From the NCBI RefSeq assembly GCF_030381805.1, contig NZ_JAUDRH010000015.1, positions 1-64,000 on the forward strand: 64,000 bases of DNA, in the 5' to 3' direction. This document shows, in pieces, positions 52,661 to 61,924 of this stretch (position 1 is the first letter of the stretch; each line of letters opens with the position of its first letter). The stretch comes from Chlorogloeopsis sp. ULAP01. GTDB taxonomy: Bacteria; Cyanobacteriota; Cyanobacteriia; Cyanobacteriales; Nostocaceae. The position numbers were made by a program, and so were the translations under genes. Under the pieces are notes generated by a model, which worked only from the letters and a program-made list of their open reading frames with translations, ran no database searches and was not told the DNA's origin.

Positions 52661-54043
52661 TTAGTCATCTATTATTCCCAAATTTTGTCCCAATTCCTGT
52701 CGCAGACGGTACAAAATAGTGTTGGGTTCCACTTCGGCAAGAATTTCTGCAATTACCGTACTAGCGCCCAACTGCCCCCAGCTACAACCTTTTTCGAGAT
52801 AGACTTGGGCAGCCTTGCCGACGCTGTATGCTCCATAGCTGGCAATCCCAGCTTGTGCGATCGCGCTGCCAGCAAAAGCGGTAATATTGCTAGGATTATC
52901 ACCGGAGGCGACAGCAGCTGTAGTTTTACCTAAACCTAGAATAAAACTGCTGCCTAGTTCTGTGAGCAGCAAACCACCAGAACTTAATAAGATTGTTCTC
53001 AAAAGCTTACTCGCTTCATAGCCAGTCATGGGCAAGCCATACAACCGAGCAAGAGAGCGGATTAATGCCAAGTCGGCTACAGTTCCGCCCAATACATCTA
53101 AAAAAGCGATGGGATTTAATCCTACAGCTAGAGCTTTGTACTTTGTAAATTGCCAGATCAAGTCTTCTGCTTCTCGATTACGAATATCGACAGTTTTCGA
53201 CGCGATCGCCTCTTGGGCTTCTTTTGCTTGTACGAGTGCGTTTAAAGCTAAAAGCGATCGCCCTTCGCGGTTGAGAATTTTCAGGATTGTCTGTTTGAGT
53301 TCGTCTATTTGTGGCGATGGTGCTTCCCATTCATAAGCCACCTTGCCATCAGGATACTCAACCCGCACTTCAAGGGGTGCTGGCTCCGCCGCTACCATAA
53401 CAATTTCATCAGGTTGTAGAGGTTTTGCTTGCAGATTACCCGCACCAAGTTGTTGGAGATTTTGGTAAATTTTTGCTCGATCTGTATCTGGGTACAAGTC
53501 TATTTTGTTAAACACCAGAATTAGAGGCTTTTGGCTATAGCGCAATTCACATAAAGCTTGATATTCAGTGCGAGTGATATCGCCAGCAACGACAAATAAA
53601 ATTAAATCTGCCTGACGTGCGACTTCTTTTGCCATTTGCGATCGCGCTTCTCCCGCAATTTCATCTAATCCAGGTGTATCAATTAGTTCTACTTGTACTT
53701 TGCCAGCAGGATTCCAACTTATAGAACGAGGATACTGAGTTACGCCATGAAGGGGGCCTGTTTGCAGAAGCTTTTGCCCTATTAAAGCATTCAAAACTGC
53801 TGACTTGCCACGACTAACCAAACCAAAGGCAGCAATCCGAATCACATTATAGTCTAGTTTATTAAGTGTAGCATTTAAGACTTCTAATTCCGGTTTAACT
53901 AAACCCGCTAACTGTGGATTTGATGATGCTTGTCCGGGTTTACGGAGATTGCCATACCAAGAGAGTGCTTGTCTAAGACTAGCACGAGCACGATTGAGGT
54001 GAGTTTCTTGTAGGTTCTTTGGCACTTCGTTGAGTTGAGTCAA
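52661..54043 (-). CDS. Era-like GTPase with DUF697 domain
   Basis: 460 residues. G1 motif GLVSRGKS at 74-81, G3 DTPGLDE at 122-128, G4 NKID at 179-182. The C-terminal 200 residues have DUF697-like hydrophobic helices (VLGGTVADLALIRSLARLYGLPMTGYEASKLLRTILLSSGGLLLTELGSSFILG), so the protein probably associates with a membrane. Cyanobacteria have several such GTPases of unknown role; some are proposed to act on envelope or thylakoid processes. Confidence 0.87.
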   Translation of the reverse strand: MTQLNEVPKNLQETHLNRARASLRQALSWYGNLRKPGQASSNPQLAGLVKPELEVLNATLNKLDYNVIRIAAFGLVSRGKSAVLNALIGQKLLQTGPLHGVTQYPRSISWNPAGKVQVELIDTPGLDEIAGEARSQMAKEVARQADLILFVVAGDITRTEYQALCELRYSQKPLILVFNKIDLYPDTDRAKIYQNLQQLGAGNLQAKPLQPDEIVMVAAEPAPLEVRVEYPDGKVAYEWEAPSPQIDELKQTILKILNREGRSLLALNALVQAKEAQEAIASKTVDIRNREAEDLIWQFTKYKALAVGLNPIAFLDVLGGTVADLALIRSLARLYGLPMTGYEASKLLRTILLSSGGLLLTELGSSFILGLGKTTAAVASGDNPSNITAFAGSAIAQAGIASYGAYSVGKAAQVYLEKGCSWGQLGASTVIAEILAEVEPNTILYRLRQELGQNLGIIDD

Positions 54044-54269
54044 GGTTAGAAAGCAAACAGTTAGTTATTTATATTGTGTCGAATTTTGAAGCTATCTGTG
54101 TCTTGTGTCAACTAAACATGAAAGCTCTGTAATATACCCGACTTCTAGAGAAATTGGGGAACTGTGTTTTTACAAAATCAATTTTGACTGACGAATATGG
54201 GAAAACTAACTTTAACAACTAGTTTGATTTGTACAACTAGTTTAATTTGTATAACTAAGTTTACAAAAT

Positions 54270-56480
54270 ATGAAATGCTTTACTTCCAGAAGCTTTATAA
54301 AAATACCTTTACGCGCCCTATTAATAGTTCCCTTCGTCGCTCAAATTTCTATCTCGGTTGGTTTAGTCGGATATTTATCATTCAAAAATGGACAGAAGGC
54401 AGTGAACAATCTAGCCGAGCAGGTGATAGATAAAAGCAGCGATTTGGTAAATCAGCATTTGAATATCTATTTGGCAATGCCGCATCAAATTAATCAATTA
54501 AACGCAGATGCTATAGAAACGGGAATTCTCGATTTACGTGACTTTGAGCGAGCAGGAAAATTCTTTTGGAAACAGACACAGCTCTATAAAAATTTAGCTT
54601 ACAACGGCTATACTCTCGTGACAGGGCAAGGGGCAGGCTCTGCAAATTATCCGGGCAGCAAATCTACCACAATAGAACTGTATCCTCTTGTAGCTGTCAA
54701 AGGAGTTTCTAAAGTTTCTTCCTATGTGACGGATGCCCAAGGGAATAAGGCAAAGCTAGTTAATACATATGATTACAACAGTTTTGAACAACCTTGGTAT
54801 ACAGAAACAGTAAAAGCTGGTAAACCAATTTGGAGTGGTATAAGTACTTGGGATGGTGAGGTTGATTATATCGCCGCTTCCGCCAGTTATCCCATCTATG
54901 AAAAAAGTGGTAAGTTGATTGCTGTGTTTGGCGTTGATGTACTGCTTTCGAGTATCAGTGATTTTCTTCGCCAAATTCACGTTAGTCAAAATGGTAGTGT
55001 TTTTATTATTGAACGTAATGGGTTATTAGTTGCAAATTCTAGTTCCCAAAAACCCTATGTGATTGTTAACGGTAAAACTAAACGATTGGCTGCAACTGAC
55101 AGCCCCGATCGCCTGATTCAAGTAACTAGCAAGTATTTACTGCAAAAGCTGGGTGATTTTGACAAGATTCAAAACCAACAGCAATTGACATTTGATTTCA
55201 AGGGCGATCGCCAATTTGTTAAAGTTACTCCTTGGCGCGATCGCTTCGGTTTGGATTGGCTTGTGGTTGTGAGTGTGCCGGAATCTGATTTCATGGGGCA
55301 AATCTACGCCAATACCCGCACTACATTTTTCTTATGCCTGCTAACTTTAGGAGTAGCATCTATTGCAGGTATTTACACATCTCGTTGGATTACCCAACCA
55401 ATTTTACGTCTAATTCAGACAAGTCAGGCGATCGCCACGGGAAACTTAGATCGTTCGGTAGAAGTAAAAGGAATTGAGGAGTTGGAGATACTGGGAAAAT
55501 CCTTCAACCACATGGCTAGGCAACTGCAAGAATCTTTTACAGCGCTCGAAACAGCGAACCAAAAATTGGAAGAGGCTAACGCGGATCTTGAGGAGCGGGT
55601 AGAAACACGTACGAGTGAACTTTTAGCAACAATAGCTCAGTTGCACCATACCCAAGCGCAGATGGTGCAGGGTGAAAAAATGTCAGCTCTTGGTCAGATG
55701 GTAGCAGGCGTTGCCCACGAAATTAACAATCCAGTTAACTTTATTCATGGCAATCTCACTCATATTGATGGGTATACTCAGGATTTATTACGCTTGTTGC
55801 AACTCTACCAAAAGTACTTGCCTGAACCTCCAGCAGAAATAGCCGAAGAACTTGTCGAAACTGACTTTGACTTTTTGGAACAGGATTTAACTAAGGTACT
55901 CCAGTCGATGCGCATCGGAACGAACCGCATTCGTGAAATTGTACTGTCATTGCGAAACTTCTCACGCTTAGATGAAGCAGAGGTGAAAGAAGTTGATATT
56001 CATGAGGGCATAGATAATACGCTCGTAATTTTAAATAACCGCTTAAAAGCAAAACCAGATAGTCCCGAAATCCAGGTAACTAAAGAGTACGGAAAGTTAC
56101 CCTTAGTAAGGTGCTACGCTGGTCAAATGAATCAAGTATTTATGAATATTCTCAGCAATGCCATTGATGCATTGGAGGAGTGCGATCGCCAGCGAACATT
56201 AGAGGAGATTCAAGCCCAGCCCAGTGTAATTCAAATTTCGACGGTGGCTAAAGGTAACACTGTTACTATTAGTATTAAAGATAACGGTTCTGGCATGAGT
56301 GAAGCAGTACGCTCCAAGTTATTTAATCCATTTTTCACTACAAAGCCTGTTGGTAAAGGTACTGGTTTAGGTTTAGCTATTAGCTATCAAATTGTCACTG
56401 AAAAGCATAATGGAAAACTTTCCAGTTATTCGCAACTAGGACAAGGAACTGAGTTTGTAATTGAAATTCCCATTGTGTAA
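54270..56480 (+). CDS. Cache/HAMP sensor histidine kinase
   Basis: 736 residues. N-terminal membrane helix at about 15-36, an extracytoplasmic dCache-like sensor region to about residue 345 (WYTETVKAGKPIWSGISTWDGEVDYIAASASYPIY), second helix at about 350-372, HAMP (WITQPILRLIQTSQAIATGNLDRSVEV), coiled coil, HisKA with H483 (VAGVAHEINNPVNFIHGNL), and HATPase with GSGMSEAVRSKLFNPFFTTKPVGKGTGLGLAIS. Complete. No response regulator gene is adjacent, so the partner is elsewhere. Confidence 0.9.
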   Translation: MKCFTSRSFIKIPLRALLIVPFVAQISISVGLVGYLSFKNGQKAVNNLAEQVIDKSSDLVNQHLNIYLAMPHQINQLNADAIETGILDLRDFERAGKFFWKQTQLYKNLAYNGYTLVTGQGAGSANYPGSKSTTIELYPLVAVKGVSKVSSYVTDAQGNKAKLVNTYDYNSFEQPWYTETVKAGKPIWSGISTWDGEVDYIAASASYPIYEKSGKLIAVFGVDVLLSSISDFLRQIHVSQNGSVFIIERNGLLVANSSSQKPYVIVNGKTKRLAATDSPDRLIQVTSKYLLQKLGDFDKIQNQQQLTFDFKGDRQFVKVTPWRDRFGLDWLVVVSVPESDFMGQIYANTRTTFFLCLLTLGVASIAGIYTSRWITQPILRLIQTSQAIATGNLDRSVEVKGIEELEILGKSFNHMARQLQESFTALETANQKLEEANADLEERVETRTSELLATIAQLHHTQAQMVQGEKMSALGQMVAGVAHEINNPVNFIHGNLTHIDGYTQDLLRLLQLYQKYLPEPPAEIAEELVETDFDFLEQDLTKVLQSMRIGTNRIREIVLSLRNFSRLDEAEVKEVDIHEGIDNTLVILNNRLKAKPDSPEIQVTKEYGKLPLVRCYAGQMNQVFMNILSNAIDALEECDRQRTLEEIQAQPSVIQISTVAKGNTVTISIKDNGSGMSEAVRSKLFNPFFTTKPVGKGTGLGLAISYQIVTEKHNGKLSSYSQLGQGTEFVIEIPIV

Positions 56481-56797
56481 TTATCTATAATAAATCAGGT
56501 TTTATTTCTGAAAATATACGTAGTGGCGTGGCAAGCAAGTAGGGTGTGTTAGCGACAGCGTAACGTACCTTCCAAAGGTTTTGGTGCGTTTTTTCTTTTG
56601 CCTTTCGCTATAGAAATTGACAGTTTAGTTTATCATCTTTGCGGGAAGACCCCATACGCAGCGTAGCGGAGTGTGGGGGACGGCAGTTGCTACAACGGGG
56701 GGAACCCCCGCAACGCACTGCCTCATGAAAGCAAAGCCAAAGTCTGTAGCACTTAACTAATTAACTTAAATTGGATAAGTATTGTATATTAAGCACT
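56481..56797. other. Repeat-rich gap before tnpB
   Basis: Contains a GTAGGGTGTGTTAGCG...GGTGCGTTTTTT repeat (about 56540-56600) and the word CCCATACGCAGCGTAGCGGAGTGTGGGG, a hairpin at about 56651-56680. The last 90 bases before the tnpB start may be the left end of the insertion element. No gene. Confidence 0.55.
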
Positions 56798-57952
56798 ATG
56801 GGAAACAAAGCTTACAAATTCAGGCTGTATCCAAACAAAGAGCAATCAGCATTTTTGGCAAAGTGTTTTGGTTGTTCCAGATTTGTGTACAACCATTTTT
56901 TGAGACTCACAACAGATATTTACGCCGAGTCTAAAAAGTCTCTGCGTTACAAAGAATGGGCAAAACTATTAACAGGTTTAAAATCAGAATTTGAATGGCT
57001 TAAAGAAGTTAATTCTCAGTCACTACAGCAAACCCTTAAGGAATTAGAGTCAGCATTTGTCAGATTTTTTAAAAAGTTAGGAGGATTCCCAAACTTTAAA
57101 AAGAAAAGTAATCGGCAATCGTTCAGAGTGCCACAACACTTCTCTATAGATACCAATGGGTTTCTTAAGCTCCCTAAGTTGACACCTATCAAGATGGTGA
57201 TTCATCGGGAGATACTAGGAACACCAAAAAATATCACCATATCCAAGACACCATCTGGGAAGTATTACGCATCAATAGTAACTGAGCAAGATATTCCTCA
57301 TGCACCTTTGAATGGTGACAAGATTGGTTTAGATTTGGAACTCAAGGAATTTGCAATTACATCAAAAGGTCAGAAGTTTGAGAACCCTAAGTATTTTCAA
57401 CAATCTTTACGCCGACTCAAGATTAGACAAAGGAGATTAAGTAGAAAAACCAAAGGTTCTAGTAATCGCAATAAAGCTAGATTAGTTGTAGCTAAAATTC
57501 ATGAAAAAGTGGCTAATCAACGGCAAGATTACCAACACAAAATTAGTCTGAAACTGGTATCCGAGAACCAAAGAATATCAGCAGAAAGTCTAAATATTAA
57601 GGGAATGGTAAAAAACCGTAAGTTAGCAAAGCAAATAAGTGATGTAGCGTGGGGCAACTTCCTCACCATGTTGGAATACAAAGGGGATATGTACGGATGC
57701 GAAATGCACTATGTAGACAGATTTTTCCCTAGTTCTAAGAGATGTTCCCACTGTGGATACATCAAGCAAGATTTAACACTAGCCATTCGTGAATGGGAGT
57801 GTCCAGAGTGCAAAAGTTTTTGGGACAAAGATATTAACGCTGCCCTGAACTTGATGCTGTTCTCTGAATCAAAAATACCCTTGGAAGAAGGGAAATCTAC
57901 GCCTGATCAGCTAGTTGTAGACGCCCCTTGTGGGCGGCTTCCCGTAGGGTAA
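56798..57952 (+). mobile_element. tnpB: IS200/IS605-family TnpB (OrfB), stand-alone
   Basis: 384 residues from MGNKAYKFRLYPNKEQSAFL (56798). It is an RNA-guided RuvC nuclease: an N-terminal helix-turn-helix-like segment, then RuvC parts with Asp179 (GLDLELKEFA), Glu263 (ISAESLNIKGM) and Asp345 (DKDINAALNL), and a zinc ribbon C316/C319/C335/C338 (CSHCGY...CPECKS). All catalytic residues are intact. No tnpA is nearby, so mobility would need help in trans. Its last codons (VDAPCGRLPVG) come from the dispersed repeat at 57914. TnpB uses a guide RNA from the right end of its element. Confidence 0.93.
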
Positions 57953-58020
57953 GACTAGGGATGAACCGGGATACTGGTTCAGGACAGGAAGCCACAGGTG
58001 TAGCGTAGCGTAACCTGTGG
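57914..58020 (+). ncRNA. Candidate right end / omega RNA region of tnpB
   Basis: Omega RNAs start within the 3' part of tnpB and extend past its stop. Here 57914-57950 is a diverged copy of the GC-rich dispersed repeat (TGTAGACGCCCCTTGTGGGCGGC...). After the stop come two hairpins: GAACC/GGTTC (57963-57980) and CCACAGGT/ACCTGTGG (57992-58020). This is where the guide scaffold should lie, but the exact ends and the guide are not determined. Confidence 0.4.
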
Positions 58021-58024
58021 TACT

Positions 58025-59035
58025 TCACTTGCTAGCCTGAAACGGCGTGTACTTTCCACCTAATGCTTCAACAATTGTCCGTGTATTAGACTCAATCATT
58101 TTGATATAAGAATCGCCCTCACTTCCAGGCGCACCAATCGAATCCGAATAAAGTTGACGCGGTGCTAAGTTCACACCTGCTTCTTCGGCAACTGTCTTAA
58201 TTAAGGCTGGGTTAATAGTTGTTTCTGCAAAAATTGCCGGAACACCAATTTTTTTAATTGACTCTACCAATCTCTGCACAGTTTGGGCGCTTGGTTGTTC
58301 TTCGGTACTAATGCCAATTAGTGTACCTGCAATTGGTATTCCATAAGCGCGTCCGTAATATTGAAAGGCATCGTGAGTTGTCACGAGTTTGCGCTGGGCA
58401 GGTGGAATTGTCTGGATTTGTTGGGCAACCCAGCTATCTAACTGTTTTAATTCTGTGGTAAGTTGCTGCGCTCTCTGGGTAAATTCTTCTTTATCTTCTG
58501 GTGATAACTCAATCAAAGCATCCCGAATTGCGTTTACCATAGCGATCGCATTCTTCACATCACCCCAAACGTGCGGATCTGGAACTACTTCGCCTTTACC
58601 CTTATCTAGTTGTAAAGATTTGGCGGCTTCTCCTACTGCTACCTTTCGCGCTTTTGTGCCAGATGCATTCATTAACCTAATTAATCCGGGTTCCAAGTTA
58701 TAGCCGTTATACAAAATCAAATCCGCTTCTTCTAAAACCCTGCTGTCTTTTGGTGTGGGTTCATAAACGTGCGGATCGGTGCCTGGTTGGAGAATTCCTG
58801 TCAGCTGAATTTCGTCTCCTCCAACTTCTTCGGTGAGATCGGTAATAATCGTACTAGTTGCTACAACTTGAGGCTTGCCATCTATAGTTGCCCTAGAAGA
58901 GTTCGTTTCTGTACAGCCAAGTAAAGCAAACCCTAAAAGTACTCCCACAAATATCTTGTCAAAAGCAACAGAAAAAAAGACTTTTGACTTCCACTTATTG
59001 GCAATAGTAGTCTCTGCCTTCGGTATTAGTTTCAT
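58025..59035 (-). CDS. Metal ABC transporter substrate-binding lipoprotein (Mn/Zn)
   Basis: 336 residues. A signal peptide with lipobox LLGC (Cys41) precedes a cluster A-I binding protein. Ligand candidates: His89 (GTDPHVYEP), His155 (PDPHVWGD), His221 (VTTHDAFQYY) and Asp298 (YSDSIGAPGSEGDSY). The third position is His; in Mn-specific MntC/PsaA it is Glu. There is no His-rich loop of the ZnuA kind. The set therefore looks like TroA-type, able to bind Zn or Mn. It is divergent from its ATPase and permease genes, with a shared 90-nt control gap. Confidence 0.9.
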   Translation of the reverse strand: MKLIPKAETTIANKWKSKVFFSVAFDKIFVGVLLGFALLGCTETNSSRATIDGKPQVVATSTIITDLTEEVGGDEIQLTGILQPGTDPHVYEPTPKDSRVLEEADLILYNGYNLEPGLIRLMNASGTKARKVAVGEAAKSLQLDKGKGEVVPDPHVWGDVKNAIAMVNAIRDALIELSPEDKEEFTQRAQQLTTELKQLDSWVAQQIQTIPPAQRKLVTTHDAFQYYGRAYGIPIAGTLIGISTEEQPSAQTVQRLVESIKKIGVPAIFAETTINPALIKTVAEEAGVNLAPRQLYSDSIGAPGSEGDSYIKMIESNTRTIVEALGGKYTPFQASK

Positions 59036-59067
59036 TGATGAAGAAGATTACTCCCGGCTATAGATGT

Positions 59068-59088
59068 TTTCATTTTTCTTTCATTTTT
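59068..59088. promoter_or_regulatory. Tandem TTTCATTTTT operator candidate
   Basis: TTTCATTTTT occurs twice, at 59068-59077 and 59079-59088, spaced 11 bp (one helix turn), in the middle of the gap between the divergent metal-transport genes. Direct repeats on the same face of DNA often bind an OmpR-type regulator; the Mn sensor ManR is a natural candidate, but not shown here. Confidence 0.45.
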
Positions 59089-59125
59089 ATAGTAAACTGA
59101 AGCCAATCAGTATGAAAACACTATT

Positions 59126-59947
59126 GTGAAAACCTTATTTTTTCAGCCAAACTCAATTCCATTTCAGAAAAAAGTTGAAATGCCAGTTCCCGTAAGTAAG
59201 CTTACTAATACAAATGCAACGGAAGCAATTTACATTGCCCATTTAGGAGTGCATTATCGAGAAGTAGAAGCGCTGCGAGATGTTAACTGCATTATTAAAC
59301 CAGGGAAACTAACAGGTATTTTTGGCCCTAATGGCGCTGGGAAAAGTACGCTTATGAAAGCGATGCTAGGATTAGTTCCTAGTCGTGGTACAGTTTTATA
59401 TCAAGGAAAACCTTTGATGCAGCAACTTGAAAAAGTTGCCTATGTACCACAGCGCAGCCAAATAGATTGGACTTACCCTGCCACTGTTTGGGATGTAGTG
59501 ATGATGGGAAGGGTAAAAAAAACAGGATGGTTGCGTAATTTTAGTGCAGTTAGCCGCCAAGTTGCCAAAGCTGCACTAGAAAGAGTAGGCATGAGCGAGT
59601 ACCGTAACCGCCCAATTGGACAGCTTTCGGGGGGACAGCAACAACGCGTATTTTTAGCGCGTGCGCTAGCACAGGAAGCAGAAATTTTTTACTTTGATGA
59701 ACCATTTGTAGGAATAGATCAGAAAACTCAGTCAGTAATTTTTGAAGTCTTTAGTGAACTCACTGCCGCCGGGAAAATAGTCTTGGTTGTCAACCACGAC
59801 TTGGGTGAGTCTATTTCTCATTTTGATGAGTTGATTTTATTAAATAAGGAGTTAATCGCTACAGGTTCCCGACAGCAAGTCTTAACCGAAGATAATTTGT
59901 CCACTGCTTACGGTGGTAATGTAATGTTTTGGAAAGAGGCAGCGTAA
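59126..59947 (+). CDS. Metal ABC transporter ATPase
   Basis: 273 residues from GTG 59126 (ATG at 59180 is an alternative with a clean start MPVPVSKL). Walker A GPNGAGKST, Q-loop VPQRSQIDW, signature LSGGQQQR, Walker B IFYFDEPF, H-loop VVNHDLG. It powers import with the binding protein and permease. The next gene begins 47 nt later. Confidence 0.93.
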   Translation: MKTLFFQPNSIPFQKKVEMPVPVSKLTNTNATEAIYIAHLGVHYREVEALRDVNCIIKPGKLTGIFGPNGAGKSTLMKAMLGLVPSRGTVLYQGKPLMQQLEKVAYVPQRSQIDWTYPATVWDVVMMGRVKKTGWLRNFSAVSRQVAKAALERVGMSEYRNRPIGQLSGGQQQRVFLARALAQEAEIFYFDEPFVGIDQKTQSVIFEVFSELTAAGKIVLVVNHDLGESISHFDELILLNKELIATGSRQQVLTEDNLSTAYGGNVMFWKEAA

Positions 59948-59994
59948 TTAGTCATTAGTCATTATTACAAAGGGCAAATGACAAAGTATAAACT

Positions 59995-60849
59995 ATGTTA
60001 GAAGCGTTAATTGAGCCTTTACAATACGGCTTTATGCAGCGATCGCTCGTTATTGCCATTTTAGTGGGTTTGTTGTGTGCGGTTGTTGGTAGCTACTTGA
60101 TGGTACAGCGACTAGCTTTGTTGGGTGATGCAATCAGTCACTCGGTTTTGCCGGGACTTGCGATCGCTTTTCTGTTAGGGGCTAATATCTTTATTGGGGC
60201 GTTTATCGCGGGCGTGGTGAGTACCATGTGCATTGCCTTAATCAGAACGCGATCGCCCATCAAAGAAGACGCTGCGATGGGGATAGTTTTTTCTGCATTC
60301 TTTGCCCTTGGCATCACATTAATTACCACAATTCAAAAAGAAAATAAAATCGACCTCAATCACTTCTTATTTGGTAACATTCTTGGCGTCACTGTACAAG
60401 ATGTGCGCGACACTGCCATCATTGCTGCCATAGTCTTAATAGTAGTTTTTTTCTTATATAAAGAATTGTTATTTTATACATTTGATCCTTTAGGGGCGCA
60501 AGCAGCAGGTTTACCAGTAAATCGGCTCAACTTAGGACTTATGTTGTTGATTGCATTAACAATTGTCGCTAGTATGAAAGCCGTTGGTGTCATTTTAGTA
60601 CTATCTCTGTTAATTACACCAGGGGCAACTGCTTATTTGTTAGTTAAACGCCTGCATCAAGTGATGATTTTGGGAGCAATAATAGGAGTAATTTCTAGTA
60701 TTAGCGGTATGTATATCAGCTATTTTTATAATTTACCCTCTGGGCCAGCAATTGTGTTAGTAGTATCAGGGCTATTTGTATTGGCATTACTCTTTAGTCC
60801 TCAACATGGTGTTTTAAGAATTAAGCAGCTACAGGGAATGAAGGAGTAA
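59995..60849 (+). CDS. Metal ABC transporter permease (ABC-3 family)
   Basis: 284 residues with about eight membrane helices and the family lines VGSYLMVQRLALLGDAISHSVLPGLAIAFLLGA and AVGVILVLSLLITPGATAYLLVKRLH. It forms the channel for the Mn/Zn importer. Complete, same operon as the ATPase. Confidence 0.94.
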   Translation: MLEALIEPLQYGFMQRSLVIAILVGLLCAVVGSYLMVQRLALLGDAISHSVLPGLAIAFLLGANIFIGAFIAGVVSTMCIALIRTRSPIKEDAAMGIVFSAFFALGITLITTIQKENKIDLNHFLFGNILGVTVQDVRDTAIIAAIVLIVVFFLYKELLFYTFDPLGAQAAGLPVNRLNLGLMLLIALTIVASMKAVGVILVLSLLITPGATAYLLVKRLHQVMILGAIIGVISSISGMYISYFYNLPSGPAIVLVVSGLFVLALLFSPQHGVLRIKQLQGMKE

Positions 60850-60944
60850 AGGGTGATTGGAGATAAGCTTGAAGACTAACAATGATTACTGAATAGACAT
60901 AACTTGATAAAGTAATCTAAAAAAGCAGTTTCATAATCAAAACA

Positions 60945-61742
60945 ATGAACGCAAATAGTCCTAAAATTCTCGCCCTGGATTTTGATGGTGTAATTTGCGA
61001 CGGACTAATTGAATATTTTGAGGTGGCATGGCGTACCTATTGCCAAGTTTGGTTACCGACTAATGAAACACCACCAGATGTTTTAGCTTCTAAATTTTAT
61101 CGGCTTAGACCTGTAATTGAAACAGGCTGGGAAATGCCTGTTTTAATCAGAGCTTTGTTAGAAGAAATAGTAGAAGAAAAAATTCTTCAAGAATGGGGAA
61201 GTATTGTTAAAGAAATCTTATTAAAAGAAAATCTGAATTTTAAAGAAATTGGTACGAAATTAGATAAGTTACGAGATGAGTGGATAGCTACAGATTTAGA
61301 TGGATGGTTGAGTCTGCATAAATTTTATCCAGGTGTAATTGAGAAAATAAAAGCAACTAATGCTAGTTCAACTAAGCTATATATTATTACTACAAAAGAA
61401 GGACGTTTCGTACAAAAGCTGTTACAACAAGAAGATGTTTATCTAACATCAGAAGTAATTTTTGGCAAAGAAGTGAAGCGTCCTAAGTACGAAATATTAC
61501 GAGAATTAATTAAATTGCATAACATTACAGCAGATGCAGTGTGGTTTGTAGAAGATAGACTAAAAACATTACAAGTAGTAGACAAACAAATAGACTTGCA
61601 ACAGGTGAAACTATTCCTTGCAGATTGGGGTTACAATACTCCATCAGAAAAGGTAACAGCCCAAAACGATCCGCGCATCCAGCTACTATCACTTTCGGAG
61701 TTTGCTAAAGATTTTTCAGAATGGATAGTGGTTAGTGGTTAG
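60945..61742 (+). CDS. HAD-superfamily hydrolase
   Basis: 265 residues. HAD motif I is LALDFDGVICDG (catalytic Asp pair), motif II is a Thr in IITTKEG, motif III is KRPKYEIL, and motif IV is VWFVEDRLKTL. A large helical cap separates motifs I and II. Phosphatases of this type act on small phosphorylated substrates. Complete; substrate unknown. Confidence 0.85.
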   Translation: MNANSPKILALDFDGVICDGLIEYFEVAWRTYCQVWLPTNETPPDVLASKFYRLRPVIETGWEMPVLIRALLEEIVEEKILQEWGSIVKEILLKENLNFKEIGTKLDKLRDEWIATDLDGWLSLHKFYPGVIEKIKATNASSTKLYIITTKEGRFVQKLLQQEDVYLTSEVIFGKEVKRPKYEILRELIKLHNITADAVWFVEDRLKTLQVVDKQIDLQQVKLFLADWGYNTPSEKVTAQNDPRIQLLSLSEFAKDFSEWIVVSG

Positions 61743-61789
61743 TGGTGAACAAGTAACTACCTATTACTACCTACTGACTACTCAATTAT

Positions 61790-61813
61790 ACAGACGCGAT
61801 TAATCGCGTCTGT
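61790..61813. repeat. Perfect 24-bp palindrome
   Basis: ACAGACGCGATT followed directly by its reverse complement AATCGCGTCTGT. It is flanked by repeated TTAGTGG and ACTACCTA words. It could be a protein-binding site or a cruciform-forming repeat. Confidence 0.7.
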
Positions 61814-61827
61814 ACTAACTACTGTAA

Positions 61828-61885
61828 GGGCGGGTTTTAACAACAATCTCTCTAGGATGACGAAATATCTAAATAAACCCGCCCC
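61828..61885. repeat. GGGCGGGTTT...AAACCCGCCCC inverted-end repeat (copy 3)
   Basis: The same family as 5474-5534, with complementary ends but a different interior. Followed by a GACTAAT heptamer array (61890-61915) as at copy 2. Confidence 0.75.
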
Positions 61886-61924
61886 TGCAAATGACTAATG
61901 ACTAATGACTAATAACTAAATTCT

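Noticed and set aside
56798..57952. Cas12 effector
   Set aside because: Size (384 residues) and domain order are TnpB, and no CRISPR array is near.
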